From an uncultured Eubacteriales bacterium (GTDB taxonomy: Bacteria > Bacillota > Clostridia > Oscillospirales > Ruminococcaceae): DNA of 42,203 nt. How positions within the stretch are numbered: the stretch's first letter is position 1; the number at the start of each line of letters is the position of its first letter. Position numbers and translations under genes: made by a program. Positions 1 through 7,980 of this stretch are shown piece by piece. Location: NCBI GenBank assembly GCA_900314975.1, contig OMXI01000025.1, forward strand, positions 1 to 42,203, given 5' to 3'. The notes below the pieces were generated by a model. That model had not been told where the DNA came from and searched no databases. It worked only from the letters and a program-made list of their open reading frames with translations.

Positions 1-81
1 GTCTTGCATAAGGCTCGGCGTTAGCATGCCTATTTTATTGTTTCATATTTTCTGTGAAAATTTTCATCTTAGGCTTGACAA

Positions 82-470
82 TTGATAGTCGGTCTGCAAT
101 ACTATGGTGACAAAATTATGCATTGGCAAATTGCTCCGACAATAAGCGCTTTTTTACAGCGCGAAGGAAGACTTGACCGCCCGGGCTCGCTTACACTGCG
201 CCACAGAATGCATCAGTATTATAAAATGAATAAAAAACCTGATAAAAATGAAAGCCTCGATGGACTTATCCCTATGTGGTATATACTTGATGGTGAGGGT
301 ATCAACGCGGAGATAACACAAATTCTTCCCGTTTATGAATATAACGAATCACTTGATAGAATGATAACAGAGCTGTCTGCTGCTCAAATGTATTCCAATC
401 CGCTTATGAAATAGATACCAGTATAATAAAAGAGTGTGATATACCGATAACAAAGAAAAGCGAACAATAG
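82..470 (+). pseudogene. decayed remnant of an unrecognised protein
   Basis: An open frame of about 110 codons runs from a TTG at 82 (first ATG at 118) to a stop at 412-414. The protein-like reading continues in another frame from about 405 (EIDTSIIKECDIPITKKSEQ, then stop at 468-470), so a frameshift near 400-410 is likely. No convincing ribosome site precedes 82 or 118. A TTGACA at 75-80 has only a poor -10 partner. I do not recognise the family. Residues such as LQREGRLDRPGSLTLRHRMHQ look like genuine coding sequence, but the start and function are unknown. The DNA from 471 to 656 holds only short broken frames and looks equally decayed. Confidence 0.4.
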
Positions 471-656
471 TTGGACCTTGTAGCATAAAAAACAGCTCAC
501 GGTCTATCCCGGAAAGCTGATATACGGCAAACGAAAAACAAGTCGATGAAAAGCAAGAGAAAAGGCAAGGACGTCAGAATAAAGCAGAGCTAAACCTGCG
601 GTAATGCTAATGCAGATAAGCTCCTTGAAACAGCGACACAGTCTTTTCTACATCGC

Positions 657-1640
657 TTATTCTATCCCTCGCAGTCTGAAAATACATTTGTACCCGGGTG
701 TGCGATAGCACATATTGCAGCTCACACATTTTGCAGGAGAACATTCGCCGTTCTGCCAACGATTTATCAGATCAGGCTCACGGATAAGCGGACGGGACAG
801 CGACAGATATTCGATACTGCCGTCATTCAGAACTTTATTCATATGCTCGATGCTGCGATGACCACCGACAAGTATCACGGGAATATCGACCTTATCGGCA
901 AGTGCAAGTGCGAATTTTTCAAAGTACGCTTCGTTCACGCCTGCCTTTATTCCGCCGACAGATGTGCCGTTTCCGCTTACCTCGATACTGTCAAGATACG
1001 GCGCACAGGCAAGGCAGATACGCATAGCGCCGTTTTCATCAAGTCCGCCGTACATAAAGTCGCTGGAGTTTATCTTCATAGTGATGTGCAGCTGTGGGTG
1101 GTTTGCACGGATAGCCTTTGCAATGTCGATAATAAGCGTTTCGGGAGTTCTCGTCCAATGATTGTGTGCAGGACTGATATAACGGCTCAATAAGAAACCG
1201 TGAGCTGCGTGTATCTGCACACCGTCATAGCCTGCCTGCACAGCCCTGTCCGCCGCTTTGATGAAAAGCTTACGAATATCAGCAATATCGGCAGAGGTCA
1301 GTTCATCAATCTCCTTGTCCTTGTATTCGCCCATAGCGAGCTGAGCGATGATAGGCACATTGTGAGCGTGAACAGTATCCACCAGCCGCTTGTGTTCGGG
1401 AATAAGCCCGTCATTTGACAGCCTTGCCATACCGCCAAAGTAGTGGTCATCATCGTACACCGAGGTAAAACCGCTGATGATACAGCCCACACCGCCTGCT
1501 GCAAGCTCATCATAGATATGGTATATCTCCTCGTCAAAGTGACCGCTGTTATCCGCAAGAGCTTCCCAAGTCGCCGAGCGGAAAAGGCGGTTTTTCAGTT
1601 CAAGATTTTTTATTGCAGTCTTGTCAAAAATGGTTTTCAT
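657..1640 (-). CDS. NADH:flavin oxidoreductase, short Old Yellow Enzyme
   Basis: FMN-dependent ene-reductase-type TIM barrel of 327 residues, the length of a single-domain Old Yellow Enzyme. The N-terminus (KNLELKNRLFRSATWE) and the VQIHAAHGFLLSRYISP block around residues 141-157, with His144 and His147 as likely substrate-binding residues, are typical of the family. The C-terminus carries Cys305, Cys308, Cys311 and Cys319 (CVSCNMC plus a later Cys), resembling the iron-sulfur motif of 2,4-dienoyl-CoA reductase relatives, so a [4Fe-4S] cluster is possible. The C-terminal FAD/NAD domain of those larger enzymes is absent. The ATG follows a GGGGG ribosome site and nearly abuts the stop of the upstream hydrolase, so the two are one operon. 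Substrate unknown. Confidence 0.88.
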   Translation of the reverse strand: MKTIFDKTAIKNLELKNRLFRSATWEALADNSGHFDEEIYHIYDELAAGGVGCIISGFTSVYDDDHYFGGMARLSNDGLIPEHKRLVDTVHAHNVPIIAQLAMGEYKDKEIDELTSADIADIRKLFIKAADRAVQAGYDGVQIHAAHGFLLSRYISPAHNHWTRTPETLIIDIAKAIRANHPQLHITMKINSSDFMYGGLDENGAMRICLACAPYLDSIEVSGNGTSVGGIKAGVNEAYFEKFALALADKVDIPVILVGGHRSIEHMNKVLNDGSIEYLSLSRPLIREPDLINRWQNGECSPAKCVSCNMCYRTPGYKCIFRLRGIE

Positions 1641-1641
1641 T

Positions 1642-2490
1642 TCAATACCCCCAGTCTTTCATTAGTTTCAGTATTTCGTCTGCCGTTTGCTGCTCCTTGC
1701 GCTGATAGGTGTGCCCCGTACCCTCAATGAATATCAGCTTGTTGTGCGCAGCCGTCGGGATATGGTCATTGATATTTTTGAGAAAGCCTGACGGGTCACC
1801 GTAGGTAAAGCGGTCAAGCGTGCCAATCAGCAGCGCACCCGTGTGCGTTATCTTCTCCGACTGCGAGAAATCGCCGTCACGCTCCACGTGGACGTTGTTC
1901 AGCATGCCCGACAGCCAGTCATAAGCGGTGTATGCTATACATTCCACCCAGCCCATAAAATCAAACGGTAGCAGCCTGTCACTCCGCCCCTTTTCGACCT
2001 CGGCAAAGATATACTCCTTTTCACGCTCCGTCACACCACTCATCATATGGGTGAGGTTGGCAGGGCTGAGCAGAATGAACTTCTCAACCCTCTCATCGTG
2101 GTGACGTGACAGGTAGTAAATGACCTTGTTCGCACCGAGCGAGTGACCTGCAAGAATGATGTGCTTGTAGCCCTGCTCCTGTGCAAAAGTCAGGTAAGCG
2201 TCAATATCGTCATCAGTGTACTCAAAGCGCTCGTTCCACGAGCCGATAAGCTCGGACTCACCCGTGCGGATATTCATAGTTTCGATCTGCCCGAAAGCAT
2301 CATTTGTCTGTGCATAGATAAAGTCAATACCGCCGCCGTTCAGCGTGTTGCCGATGTTGTAGTAGAACGGATTTGAATAAAAGTTGCCGTGAATGCCCGT
2401 TATGGCTATCATCACGGTGTCCGCACCGCCGCCGAACAAAACACCGTCAAGCAGAACTCCTCTTTTTGTGGGGACTTTCAGTTTTTTCAT
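1642..2490 (-). CDS. alpha/beta hydrolase
   Basis: Cytosolic serine hydrolase of 282 residues. The nucleophile elbow GHSLGA places the catalytic Ser near residue 117. A TLDRFTYG segment near 225-235 could supply the acidic residue and GTGHTY near 260 the catalytic His. The oxyanion region TGIHGNFYSNPF near 31-42 resembles small esterase/lipase-like proteins (DUF1749-like). I chose the ATG at 2490 rather than a GTG nine bases upstream, because an AGGAG ends 8 bases before this ATG and would touch the GTG. It is the first gene of a two-gene operon with the flavin oxidoreductase. Substrate cannot be read from the sequence. Confidence 0.85.
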   Translation of the reverse strand: MKKLKVPTKRGVLLDGVLFGGGADTVMIAITGIHGNFYSNPFYYNIGNTLNGGGIDFIYAQTNDAFGQIETMNIRTGESELIGSWNERFEYTDDDIDAYLTFAQEQGYKHIILAGHSLGANKVIYYLSRHHDERVEKFILLSPANLTHMMSGVTEREKEYIFAEVEKGRSDRLLPFDFMGWVECIAYTAYDWLSGMLNNVHVERDGDFSQSEKITHTGALLIGTLDRFTYGDPSGFLKNINDHIPTAAHNKLIFIEGTGHTYQRKEQQTADEILKLMKDWGY

Positions 2491-2685
2491 AGTTGTCACT
2501 CCTTATTTTATTTATCCGACAATTCTATAATATTCGATATAAAATGCGTTTTTAGAGAGCGGACACCGTAATGACCGCTCTGATTTTGTTTGTTATTTCT
2601 GGTATTGTCGAATTGATATGTATTATTTTTGAGCTGCAAGCGTGGGCTTACAGCTCGGTTGGATAAAACAATAAATCAGAATTTG

Positions 2686-3252
2686 TCATGTTTTTATTAT
2701 CCAGTATCCATTATATCCATAATTGTCATTTGTACCGACCAATAAATTGCCGGATTTGACAAAGCCATATTTTTGAGCTGCATCTATGCGTTCAATTGCG
2801 TAAAGTGGTATTTTGGTTATGATCTCTGCACAATCAAAAAGCTCGTATAAATCAGGAATAATAAGACTAAATAATTCACGAATCACGTCCGATTTTTCAT
2901 AGTCACTCCTTACATCAAGGCGCAAAACTCCTACATCGTTAAAATCGTCGTTTGCCGTTCTATGAAACATCTCAATCGTACCGATTGCTTTTGAAAATGT
3001 TTTGTCGATAATCGTCCATCTAACGAACCATTTTGTTTTATAAGAACTAAGCCAAAAGTTTATTGCTGATTCCATTTTTTCGATGTTCGGATAAAAGAAG
3101 TTATCTCCGTCGCAATTATCACTGTTAAAAAACGGCAGAGCATTTTTATCGCTATATACCTCTAAAAGGTCAGTAGCATCTTCTTTTTTTACAAATCGCA
3201 GCATAAAACTTTCATTTTCAAATACAGGACAACTTTCATATACACTTTTCAT
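2686..3252 (-). CDS. GNAT-family N-acetyltransferase (RimJ/RimL-like)
   Basis: A protein of about 188 residues with the layout of a GNAT acetyltransferase that moves an acetyl group from acetyl-CoA to an amine. The N-terminus FENESFMLRFVKKEDATDLLEVYSD is the usual first strand and helix. The SKAIGTIEMF segment is the central beta-strand region, and a late AAQKYGFVKSG segment matches the typical C-terminal motif. The acetyl-CoA pyrophosphate loop is degenerate, so the substrate cannot be guessed. Two tandem ATGs follow GGAGG; the second (3252) has the better spacing. It lies 35 bases after the ArsR-like gene and is probably co-transcribed with it. Confidence 0.75.
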   Translation of the reverse strand: MKSVYESCPVFENESFMLRFVKKEDATDLLEVYSDKNALPFFNSDNCDGDNFFYPNIEKMESAINFWLSSYKTKWFVRWTIIDKTFSKAIGTIEMFHRTANDDFNDVGVLRLDVRSDYEKSDVIRELFSLIIPDLYELFDCAEIITKIPLYAIERIDAAQKYGFVKSGNLLVGTNDNYGYNGYWIIKT

Positions 3253-3287
3253 CATTATCCTCCAATAAAATCCGATTTATCGTATTA

Positions 3288-3608
3288 TTACAATTCCTCT
3301 TTCACATACTCCGCCAGCGCCGCAATAGTCTGCTCATTCCTTCGGTAATAGGTCCACTTGCCGTGGCGCTCGGAGAGCAGCAGCCCCGCCCTTTGCAGCA
3401 TATCAAGATAGTTAGACACCGTTGACGGCGAGAGGTTCGCCTTTGCCTGAATACTGCTCACGCACACACCGCCTTTGAGGTCAACAGGCTCATTCAGACA
3501 ACCGCCCTGCGGGGGAAAATTCCCCTCGGGGTCTTTGAGCCAACGGAGAATATTCAGCCTTGTTTCGTTTGACAGTGCCTTGCTTATCTCTATCATATCT
3601 ATATCCAT
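3288..3608 (-). CDS. ArsR-family transcriptional regulator
   Basis: Winged-helix DNA-binding protein of about 106 residues. It contains ISKALSNETRLNILRWL followed by the recognition helix region LSPSTVSNYLDMLQRAGLL and the wing SERHGKWTYYRRN, the standard ArsR order. A Cys-containing insert (GGCLNEPVDLKGGVCVSS, residues about 36-53) between the first helices could bind metal or sense thiols; that is inference. The start is ATG 3608: a promoter lies at 3640-3668, so the longer frame that begins at 3668 would start inside its own -35 box. AGGTG sits upstream of the ATG. It is followed by the GNAT gene on the same strand. Confidence 0.85.
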   Translation of the reverse strand: MDIDMIEISKALSNETRLNILRWLKDPEGNFPPQGGCLNEPVDLKGGVCVSSIQAKANLSPSTVSNYLDMLQRAGLLLSERHGKWTYYRRNEQTIAALAEYVKEEL

Positions 3609-3639
3609 TTTCCGCACCTGCTTTCTTGATGTTGGGAAC

Positions 3640-3668
3640 ATTACATCATACATTTCGGGAATTGTCAA
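3640..3668 (-). promoter_or_regulatory. promoter of the arsR-like gene
   Basis: Read on the minus strand: -35 TTGACA (3663-3668), a 17-base spacer, and -10 TGTAAT (3640-3645). It lies about 32 bases upstream of ATG 3608 and fixes that start. Confidence 0.75.
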
Positions 3669-3871
3669 TATGTAAAAATGAATTTCTTAAAATTATCACA
3701 ATTGTTGTGATTTAAGATGTTATTCAGCCTGTCAGCAAACTGCGATTCTTTTTTCGCCCGATAAACAAAAGCATAAAAAGTCTGGACAAAAGCGCCTTGA
3801 TATGATATATTAAACCCATACAGATCTTGCGATATAATTCTTTTGTATACAAATACAGGGGAGGATAAATA

Positions 3872-5254
3872 ATGAAAAAATGTATTCTTTCAGCGCTCAC
3901 AGCAATCTGCCTTGCCGCATCTATGACCGCCTGCGCAGGCAGCAGCTCGCAGACAGACTCATCATCGGCGTCATCATCATCGGCGGAAAGCTCATCTGCT
4001 GCGGAAAGCTCATCGGCAGCCGACTCGTCGTCCGAGGCTGCACCGAAATATGACTATGTTCACGGCGCTGACGGCTACTATAACCTCGCCGAAGAACTCA
4101 AATTATTCAAAACGCCTGTGCAGCAGGCAGGCACCTGCTGGTTGTATGCTGCCCGTGCAAGTATGCAGACAAGCTGCGAAAAAGCGACAGGCAAAGAGCT
4201 TAAAATGGAGATATATGATATGCTCGAAGCTATTTACGGCGAAGGCAAGCAGGAAGGGCTTTTCGTAAACAGCGCAATAGACAAATCAGACCTGGGCGGA
4301 TATCAGCAGTTCGTTGCCGATAGGCTGTCAGCAGAATGCAAAGACGGCATTACGCTGGACAGCTCAATGATAATTGACCCCACCGACCGTGAGACGATAA
4401 AAAATGCTGTCAGAACAAGAGGCGGCGTTACCGTCGGCATTGACTCCCAAAACTGTGAAGTTGGTATGTTCGGAACATACCCGACCCTGATATACAAGCA
4501 GGCTAAAATATATGACCACGTCGTTACTGTCATCGGCTGGGACGACCACTTCCCCAAGGAGTATTTCAAAACACCTGCCCAGCAGGACGGCGCGTGGATA
4601 GTTTACAATTCAAACCTCGGCGGAAAGTGTCAATACATTTCATATGACTCGCCGCTTGAATATGCGATAAGCCATACAGTCAGTGATACGTATTCCCAGG
4701 TACAAAGCTATGACGCAGGTAATGTGCTGAACAGCTACATCACAACAGGTGACTCCACCAAGGTCGCAAATGTGTTCCACAAGAAAGGCAAGCTCGCCGC
4801 TGTCGGCACATTCAACGTCTTTGACAAGCAGGACATAAAGATTGAAATTATGTCCGCCGATTTCAAGACAGTGCTATATACGCAGTACGCTGTGCTTGAT
4901 TACCGCGGCTACCACACTGTTGCGCTCAATAAGCCCGTTGATGTGACCGACTACGCCGTCGTTATCACTTATTCAAAGGGCGCGTCCGTTGAGGGTGAGA
5001 CTGTCGAAATCTCTGCTGCCAGCTATAAAACGTCCATTGAAAAAGGTCAGTCGTTTGTGTTCGCAGACGGCAAGTGGAAGGATATGACCGACAGCGACAT
5101 AAATAAGGTGATAAAAACTGATAAAGCACAGTCATTTTTAGACGGCGACAGCGGTGCGTGGAGAGACTACCTGACTTTCGGCGACATAGAGGCAATGAAA
5201 AAGACTGACTTTGCACCCGGCAACTGCTGTATCAAGGCACTCTATACCAAGTAA
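3872..5254 (+). CDS. lipoprotein C1-family (papain-like) cysteine peptidase
   Basis: Exported, lipid-anchored protein of 460 residues. The signal peptide ends in a lipobox (SMTAC, lipid Cys21) and is followed by a Ser/Ala-rich linker (residues about 24-57). The peptidase domain has QQAGTCWLYAARA with nucleophile Cys89, YDHVVTVIGWDD with His216, and WIVYNSNLGG with Asn246: a complete papain triad. The second half (about 280-390, with AVGTFNVFDKQDIKIEIMS and a YTQYAVLDYRGYHTVAL stretch) resembles the lectin-like domain found behind such bacterial C1 peptidases. Start: ATG after AGGGGAGG. A TATAAT lies at 3833-3838 without a good -35. The gene is monocistronic, with a weak terminator at 5261. 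Likely role: extracellular proteolysis or wall protein processing; the target is unknown. Confidence 0.85.
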   Translation: MKKCILSALTAICLAASMTACAGSSSQTDSSSASSSSAESSSAAESSSAADSSSEAAPKYDYVHGADGYYNLAEELKLFKTPVQQAGTCWLYAARASMQTSCEKATGKELKMEIYDMLEAIYGEGKQEGLFVNSAIDKSDLGGYQQFVADRLSAECKDGITLDSSMIIDPTDRETIKNAVRTRGGVTVGIDSQNCEVGMFGTYPTLIYKQAKIYDHVVTVIGWDDHFPKEYFKTPAQQDGAWIVYNSNLGGKCQYISYDSPLEYAISHTVSDTYSQVQSYDAGNVLNSYITTGDSTKVANVFHKKGKLAAVGTFNVFDKQDIKIEIMSADFKTVLYTQYAVLDYRGYHTVALNKPVDVTDYAVVITYSKGASVEGETVEISAASYKTSIEKGQSFVFADGKWKDMTDSDINKVIKTDKAQSFLDGDSGAWRDYLTFGDIEAMKKTDFAPGNCCIKALYTK

Positions 5255-5260
5255 GCTATC

Positions 5261-5290
5261 AAGGCGAACATCTGCGGTCGCCTTATTTGG
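5261..5290 (+). terminator. hairpin after the C1 peptidase gene
   Basis: Stem AAGGCGA (5261-5267) pairs perfectly with TCGCCTT (5278-5284), followed by a short ATTT. The T-tract is weak, so this is a moderate terminator candidate. The rest of the 5291-5492 interval holds nothing I can assign. Confidence 0.45.
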
Positions 5291-5492
5291 ATTGAATCCT
5301 TTTTTACAGCGCCTTACCGAACAAGTCGCTATAGGCTCAAGGTCTCTTGCGCAGCCACAGAAAGCATAGTCACACACTTTTTTATTCTGCCAAGAATTTG
5401 TCTTTAAAATCTCGCTGTGCGCATCTTGCGAAGCTGCAAAGTATTGACTGTTCTTTTCAGGCAGGCTGTGTGTCTGCAGCTTCCTGGCATAA

Positions 5493-5531
5493 CAAAACCT
5501 CCTACGGTTTCTATTGTACCGCAGGAGGTCA
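5493..5531 (-). terminator. rho-independent terminator of the EAL gene
   Basis: A 12-bp stem with one mismatch: 5497-5508 pairs with 5518-5529 around a 9-base loop. On the minus strand it ends in TTTTGTT. It lies about 70 bases after the stop of the EAL gene. Confidence 0.8.
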
Positions 5532-5599
5532 TTTTGTCATTGTACGTTTTTATTGTCAGGTTAAATTCGGGCAGGGGCTTTGCGTTTGACTATATCCGT

Positions 5600-7675
5600 T
5601 TATTTGCTTACCGAGAAAACTTCTTTTCCGTTGAATTCAACGACCGTGCTGCCACTGTTTATCGTATAGTTTTCAAACCTGGCATATCTGTTTACATCGA
5701 TAGAGCTGTCAACCTCCGCATGAATATCCGCGATATCAGCCTGAACGTATGTATCATCCGAAAAGCCGCCGATACCCAGAACTTGCTTGCCGTTTACTGT
5801 CAGGCGGACAGCCGCCTGCCTTACACTTACATCAGTCTTGCCTTCAAGTGCGGCAATACCGGAACATGTCTCTCCGTTTACAGTTACAAAACAGCTTGCC
5901 TCATAGATATTAAATTTAAGCTTTTCACCGTCGAGACTGCCGATACCTGACAGCTCGATACCCGATACGAATACCTTTACAGATGCCTTGTAAATGGTTA
6001 TATCATTATTCTTACCGATAGAACCGATCGCACAGCCTCTTGCCTGTGTCAGCTCCATACCGATATCACAGTCGTGTATCACAAGCTCGTTGTCTGCATA
6101 AAGCGAACCAATGCCGACGCCGACATCTCCCTGAAGATTCAGGCGGTACTGACCTGCGCCTATCTTTATTGTTCCGCCGTTCCCCGAGCCTATACCGATG
6201 CCTGTCTCGCCCTTGCCGTTTACGGTTATTCTGCCTGACTGCTCAAAGATAAGCTCGCCGTGCAAAAGTCCCGTACCGTTGCCGATGCCATAGTACTCCT
6301 TAGATTTGACATCTATCTCAAGCGTACCGTTTCCAATTATCGTCAGCTTTGAGGACTGGGGTACACGGATACCGCCCTTCTCAAGCTTGTTGTCACCGAT
6401 CAGATTCAAAGTGACATCGCAGTTTTCGGCAATGTCTATGCAGGGCTTGTTCTTGACGCTGGAGAGCCAGCAGTTATCAAGAGTGATCTTACCCTTAAAG
6501 CCTGTTTTAGTTTCCAGCCTTATCTGTGAATCGGTATTTGAATCGCCCTCGATAATAACGTCGCCGTCTCCGTTTGCACCTATCACGATACGCTTGATGT
6601 CAGACTGTACAAGCCTGTCAAGGTCAACGCGCTCGGAGCAGTCGGCTGCATATATCTTCTGTCCTATGCCGTCCTCAAGCTCCTGATGCAGATGCTTTAT
6701 CTGCTGCTTGATATCATCGGGGATAGACTGTACTATCTCGGGTGCAGGTCTTGCTGTATAATAACCCTGTATTAAATCGGCACCAAGCAGTATAACAGTA
6801 CGCAGCTCCTCCGCCGTTTCAACACCCTCTGCAAGAGCAAGAATATCATTGTCGTGGCAGAACTGGATTATCTCACGAACAAAATGTCTTTTCTTGGGGC
6901 TGCACTGTATCTCACTCAGAAGTGAGCGGTCTATTTTCACAAAATCGGGCATATACCGCAGAAGATTTCCGATATTTGAATAGCCTGTTCCGTAGTCGTC
7001 GATCGCCATCTTGATGCCCATATTCCGATAACGTTCCTTGAGCCTTTCAAGGTTCTCGTCATCGACCTCGGACTGCTCGGTCATTTCGACCACTGCCGTA
7101 TCAGCGTGCTTGAGCAGCAAATGCGAGATGTTTCTGTAATCCTCAGCAGCGACTTTAGCCTCGGGAATACTGTTGATAAATACGAGCTTTCCCGAAAACT
7201 CCTGCTTGCGCAGGTCAACTATCTGCAAAACATTAAGGAACGTTCCGCACTCTATATCCGAAAGCCTGTTTACAAGACCTGCATATTTAAGTATATGCAG
7301 GGGAGTCAGCTTCATCGTACTCTTTGGACGCATCAGCGCTTCGTAGGAATATATCTCGCCGTCGACTGTATTTACGATCGGCTGGAAATAATAATCGAAA
7401 AGATTTTCATCTATTATCCTCTCGGTCTCGGTAAGCTGCGCACGTTCCAGCTCTGAAAGCGCAGCAATTTTATGGTCGGGTGCGGTGCTTTCGCTTTTGA
7501 GCTTGACGATCAATGCAGCAAGTTCATCAATGTCTTGGAGCAAAAGAGAATCATCTGCGGACTTATGCTCCTGCTTGAATTTTTCAATAAGCTCACTTTT
7601 CTGTTTTTCAGATGAAAGCGTCAAAAGACCGCTAAGCAGCTCGTGCAGCCAGTTTGTCTCGCTGCTTTGTTTCAT
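5600..7675 (-). CDS. EAL-domain c-di-GMP phosphodiesterase fused to a beta-helix-like repeat domain
   Basis: Soluble 691-residue protein with no signal peptide or membrane segment. Residues 1-90 are helical and unassigned. Residues about 90-315 are an EAL domain with all expected metal and catalytic residues visible: Glu112 of EAL, Asn168, Glu197, Asp226-Asp227 in IDDYGTGYSN, Lys247 in DFVKIDRSL, Glu283 in AEGVET, and Gln303. It should therefore hydrolyse c-di-GMP. Residues about 360-690 are a series of glycine-punctuated repeats (GIGNGTG, GIGIGSGNGG, GVGIGSL, CAIGSIG, GIGSLDG, LGIGG) about 30 residues apart, like the right-handed beta-helix of DUF4353/carbohydrate-binding proteins. That pairing inside the cytoplasm is unusual. 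It has its own promoter (7718-7746), a strong ribosome site AGGAGGTG and its own terminator, and is divergent from corA. Confidence 0.9.
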   Translation of the reverse strand: MKQSSETNWLHELLSGLLTLSSEKQKSELIEKFKQEHKSADDSLLLQDIDELAALIVKLKSESTAPDHKIAALSELERAQLTETERIIDENLFDYYFQPIVNTVDGEIYSYEALMRPKSTMKLTPLHILKYAGLVNRLSDIECGTFLNVLQIVDLRKQEFSGKLVFINSIPEAKVAAEDYRNISHLLLKHADTAVVEMTEQSEVDDENLERLKERYRNMGIKMAIDDYGTGYSNIGNLLRYMPDFVKIDRSLLSEIQCSPKKRHFVREIIQFCHDNDILALAEGVETAEELRTVILLGADLIQGYYTARPAPEIVQSIPDDIKQQIKHLHQELEDGIGQKIYAADCSERVDLDRLVQSDIKRIVIGANGDGDVIIEGDSNTDSQIRLETKTGFKGKITLDNCWLSSVKNKPCIDIAENCDVTLNLIGDNKLEKGGIRVPQSSKLTIIGNGTLEIDVKSKEYYGIGNGTGLLHGELIFEQSGRITVNGKGETGIGIGSGNGGTIKIGAGQYRLNLQGDVGVGIGSLYADNELVIHDCDIGMELTQARGCAIGSIGKNNDITIYKASVKVFVSGIELSGIGSLDGEKLKFNIYEASCFVTVNGETCSGIAALEGKTDVSVRQAAVRLTVNGKQVLGIGGFSDDTYVQADIADIHAEVDSSIDVNRYARFENYTINSGSTVVEFNGKEVFSVSK

Positions 7676-7717
7676 AAGTCCACCTCCTGTCCCAAAGATT
7701 TTCCGATATCCTATTAT

Positions 7718-7746
7718 ATTATACCACAGTTGTACGCTTTTTTCAA
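7718..7746 (-). promoter_or_regulatory. promoter of the EAL gene
   Basis: Minus strand: -35 TTGAAA (7741-7746), 17-base spacer, -10 TATAAT (7718-7723), about 40 bases before the ATG at 7675. Confidence 0.8.
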
Positions 7747-7922
7747 GTACATTTTGTTAACAAGTGAGAACAAATTTATTTTACAGTGCATTATTTGTAC
7801 GAAAAACATGCTTATTTTGCTTTACTCCTGTGTATCCATGATTTGTGTTTAATTCACCTGCTTTTTGAATATATTATAATAAAAAAGCAAGTAAAAATCA
7901 AGTGCGGATTAAGGACAGCGAG

Positions 7923-7951
7923 TTGCATTATCACTGAAAGTATGATATAAT
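7923..7951 (+). promoter_or_regulatory. promoter of corA
   Basis: -35 TTGCAT (7923-7928), 17-base spacer, -10 TATAAT (7946-7951). Its -10 covers a possible upstream TTG start at 7951, so translation must begin downstream, at 7981. The 7747-7922 stretch between the two divergent promoters shows nothing else I can name. Confidence 0.75.
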
Positions 7952-7980
7952 TGGGTATCTTGAATAATGGGAGTGCTGAT

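Noticed and set aside
2556-2581. Hairpin AGAGCGG/CCGCTCT followed by GATTTTGTTT on the plus strand
   Set aside because: It resembles a terminator, but only for plus-strand transcription, and both neighbouring genes are on the minus strand, so I could not give it a role.
2631-2656. Hairpin GAGCTGCAAG/CTTACAGCTC after the GNAT gene
   Set aside because: On the minus strand it is followed by A-rich rather than T-rich sequence, so it is not a rho-independent terminator.
3955-4035. Repetitive TCATCGGC-like DNA
   Set aside because: It encodes the Ser/Ala linker of the lipoprotein; a low-complexity tether rather than a separate repeat element.
5417-5950. Plus-strand frame of about 177 codons
   Set aside because: It runs across the terminator and antisense to the EAL gene, with no ribosome site or recognisable domain.
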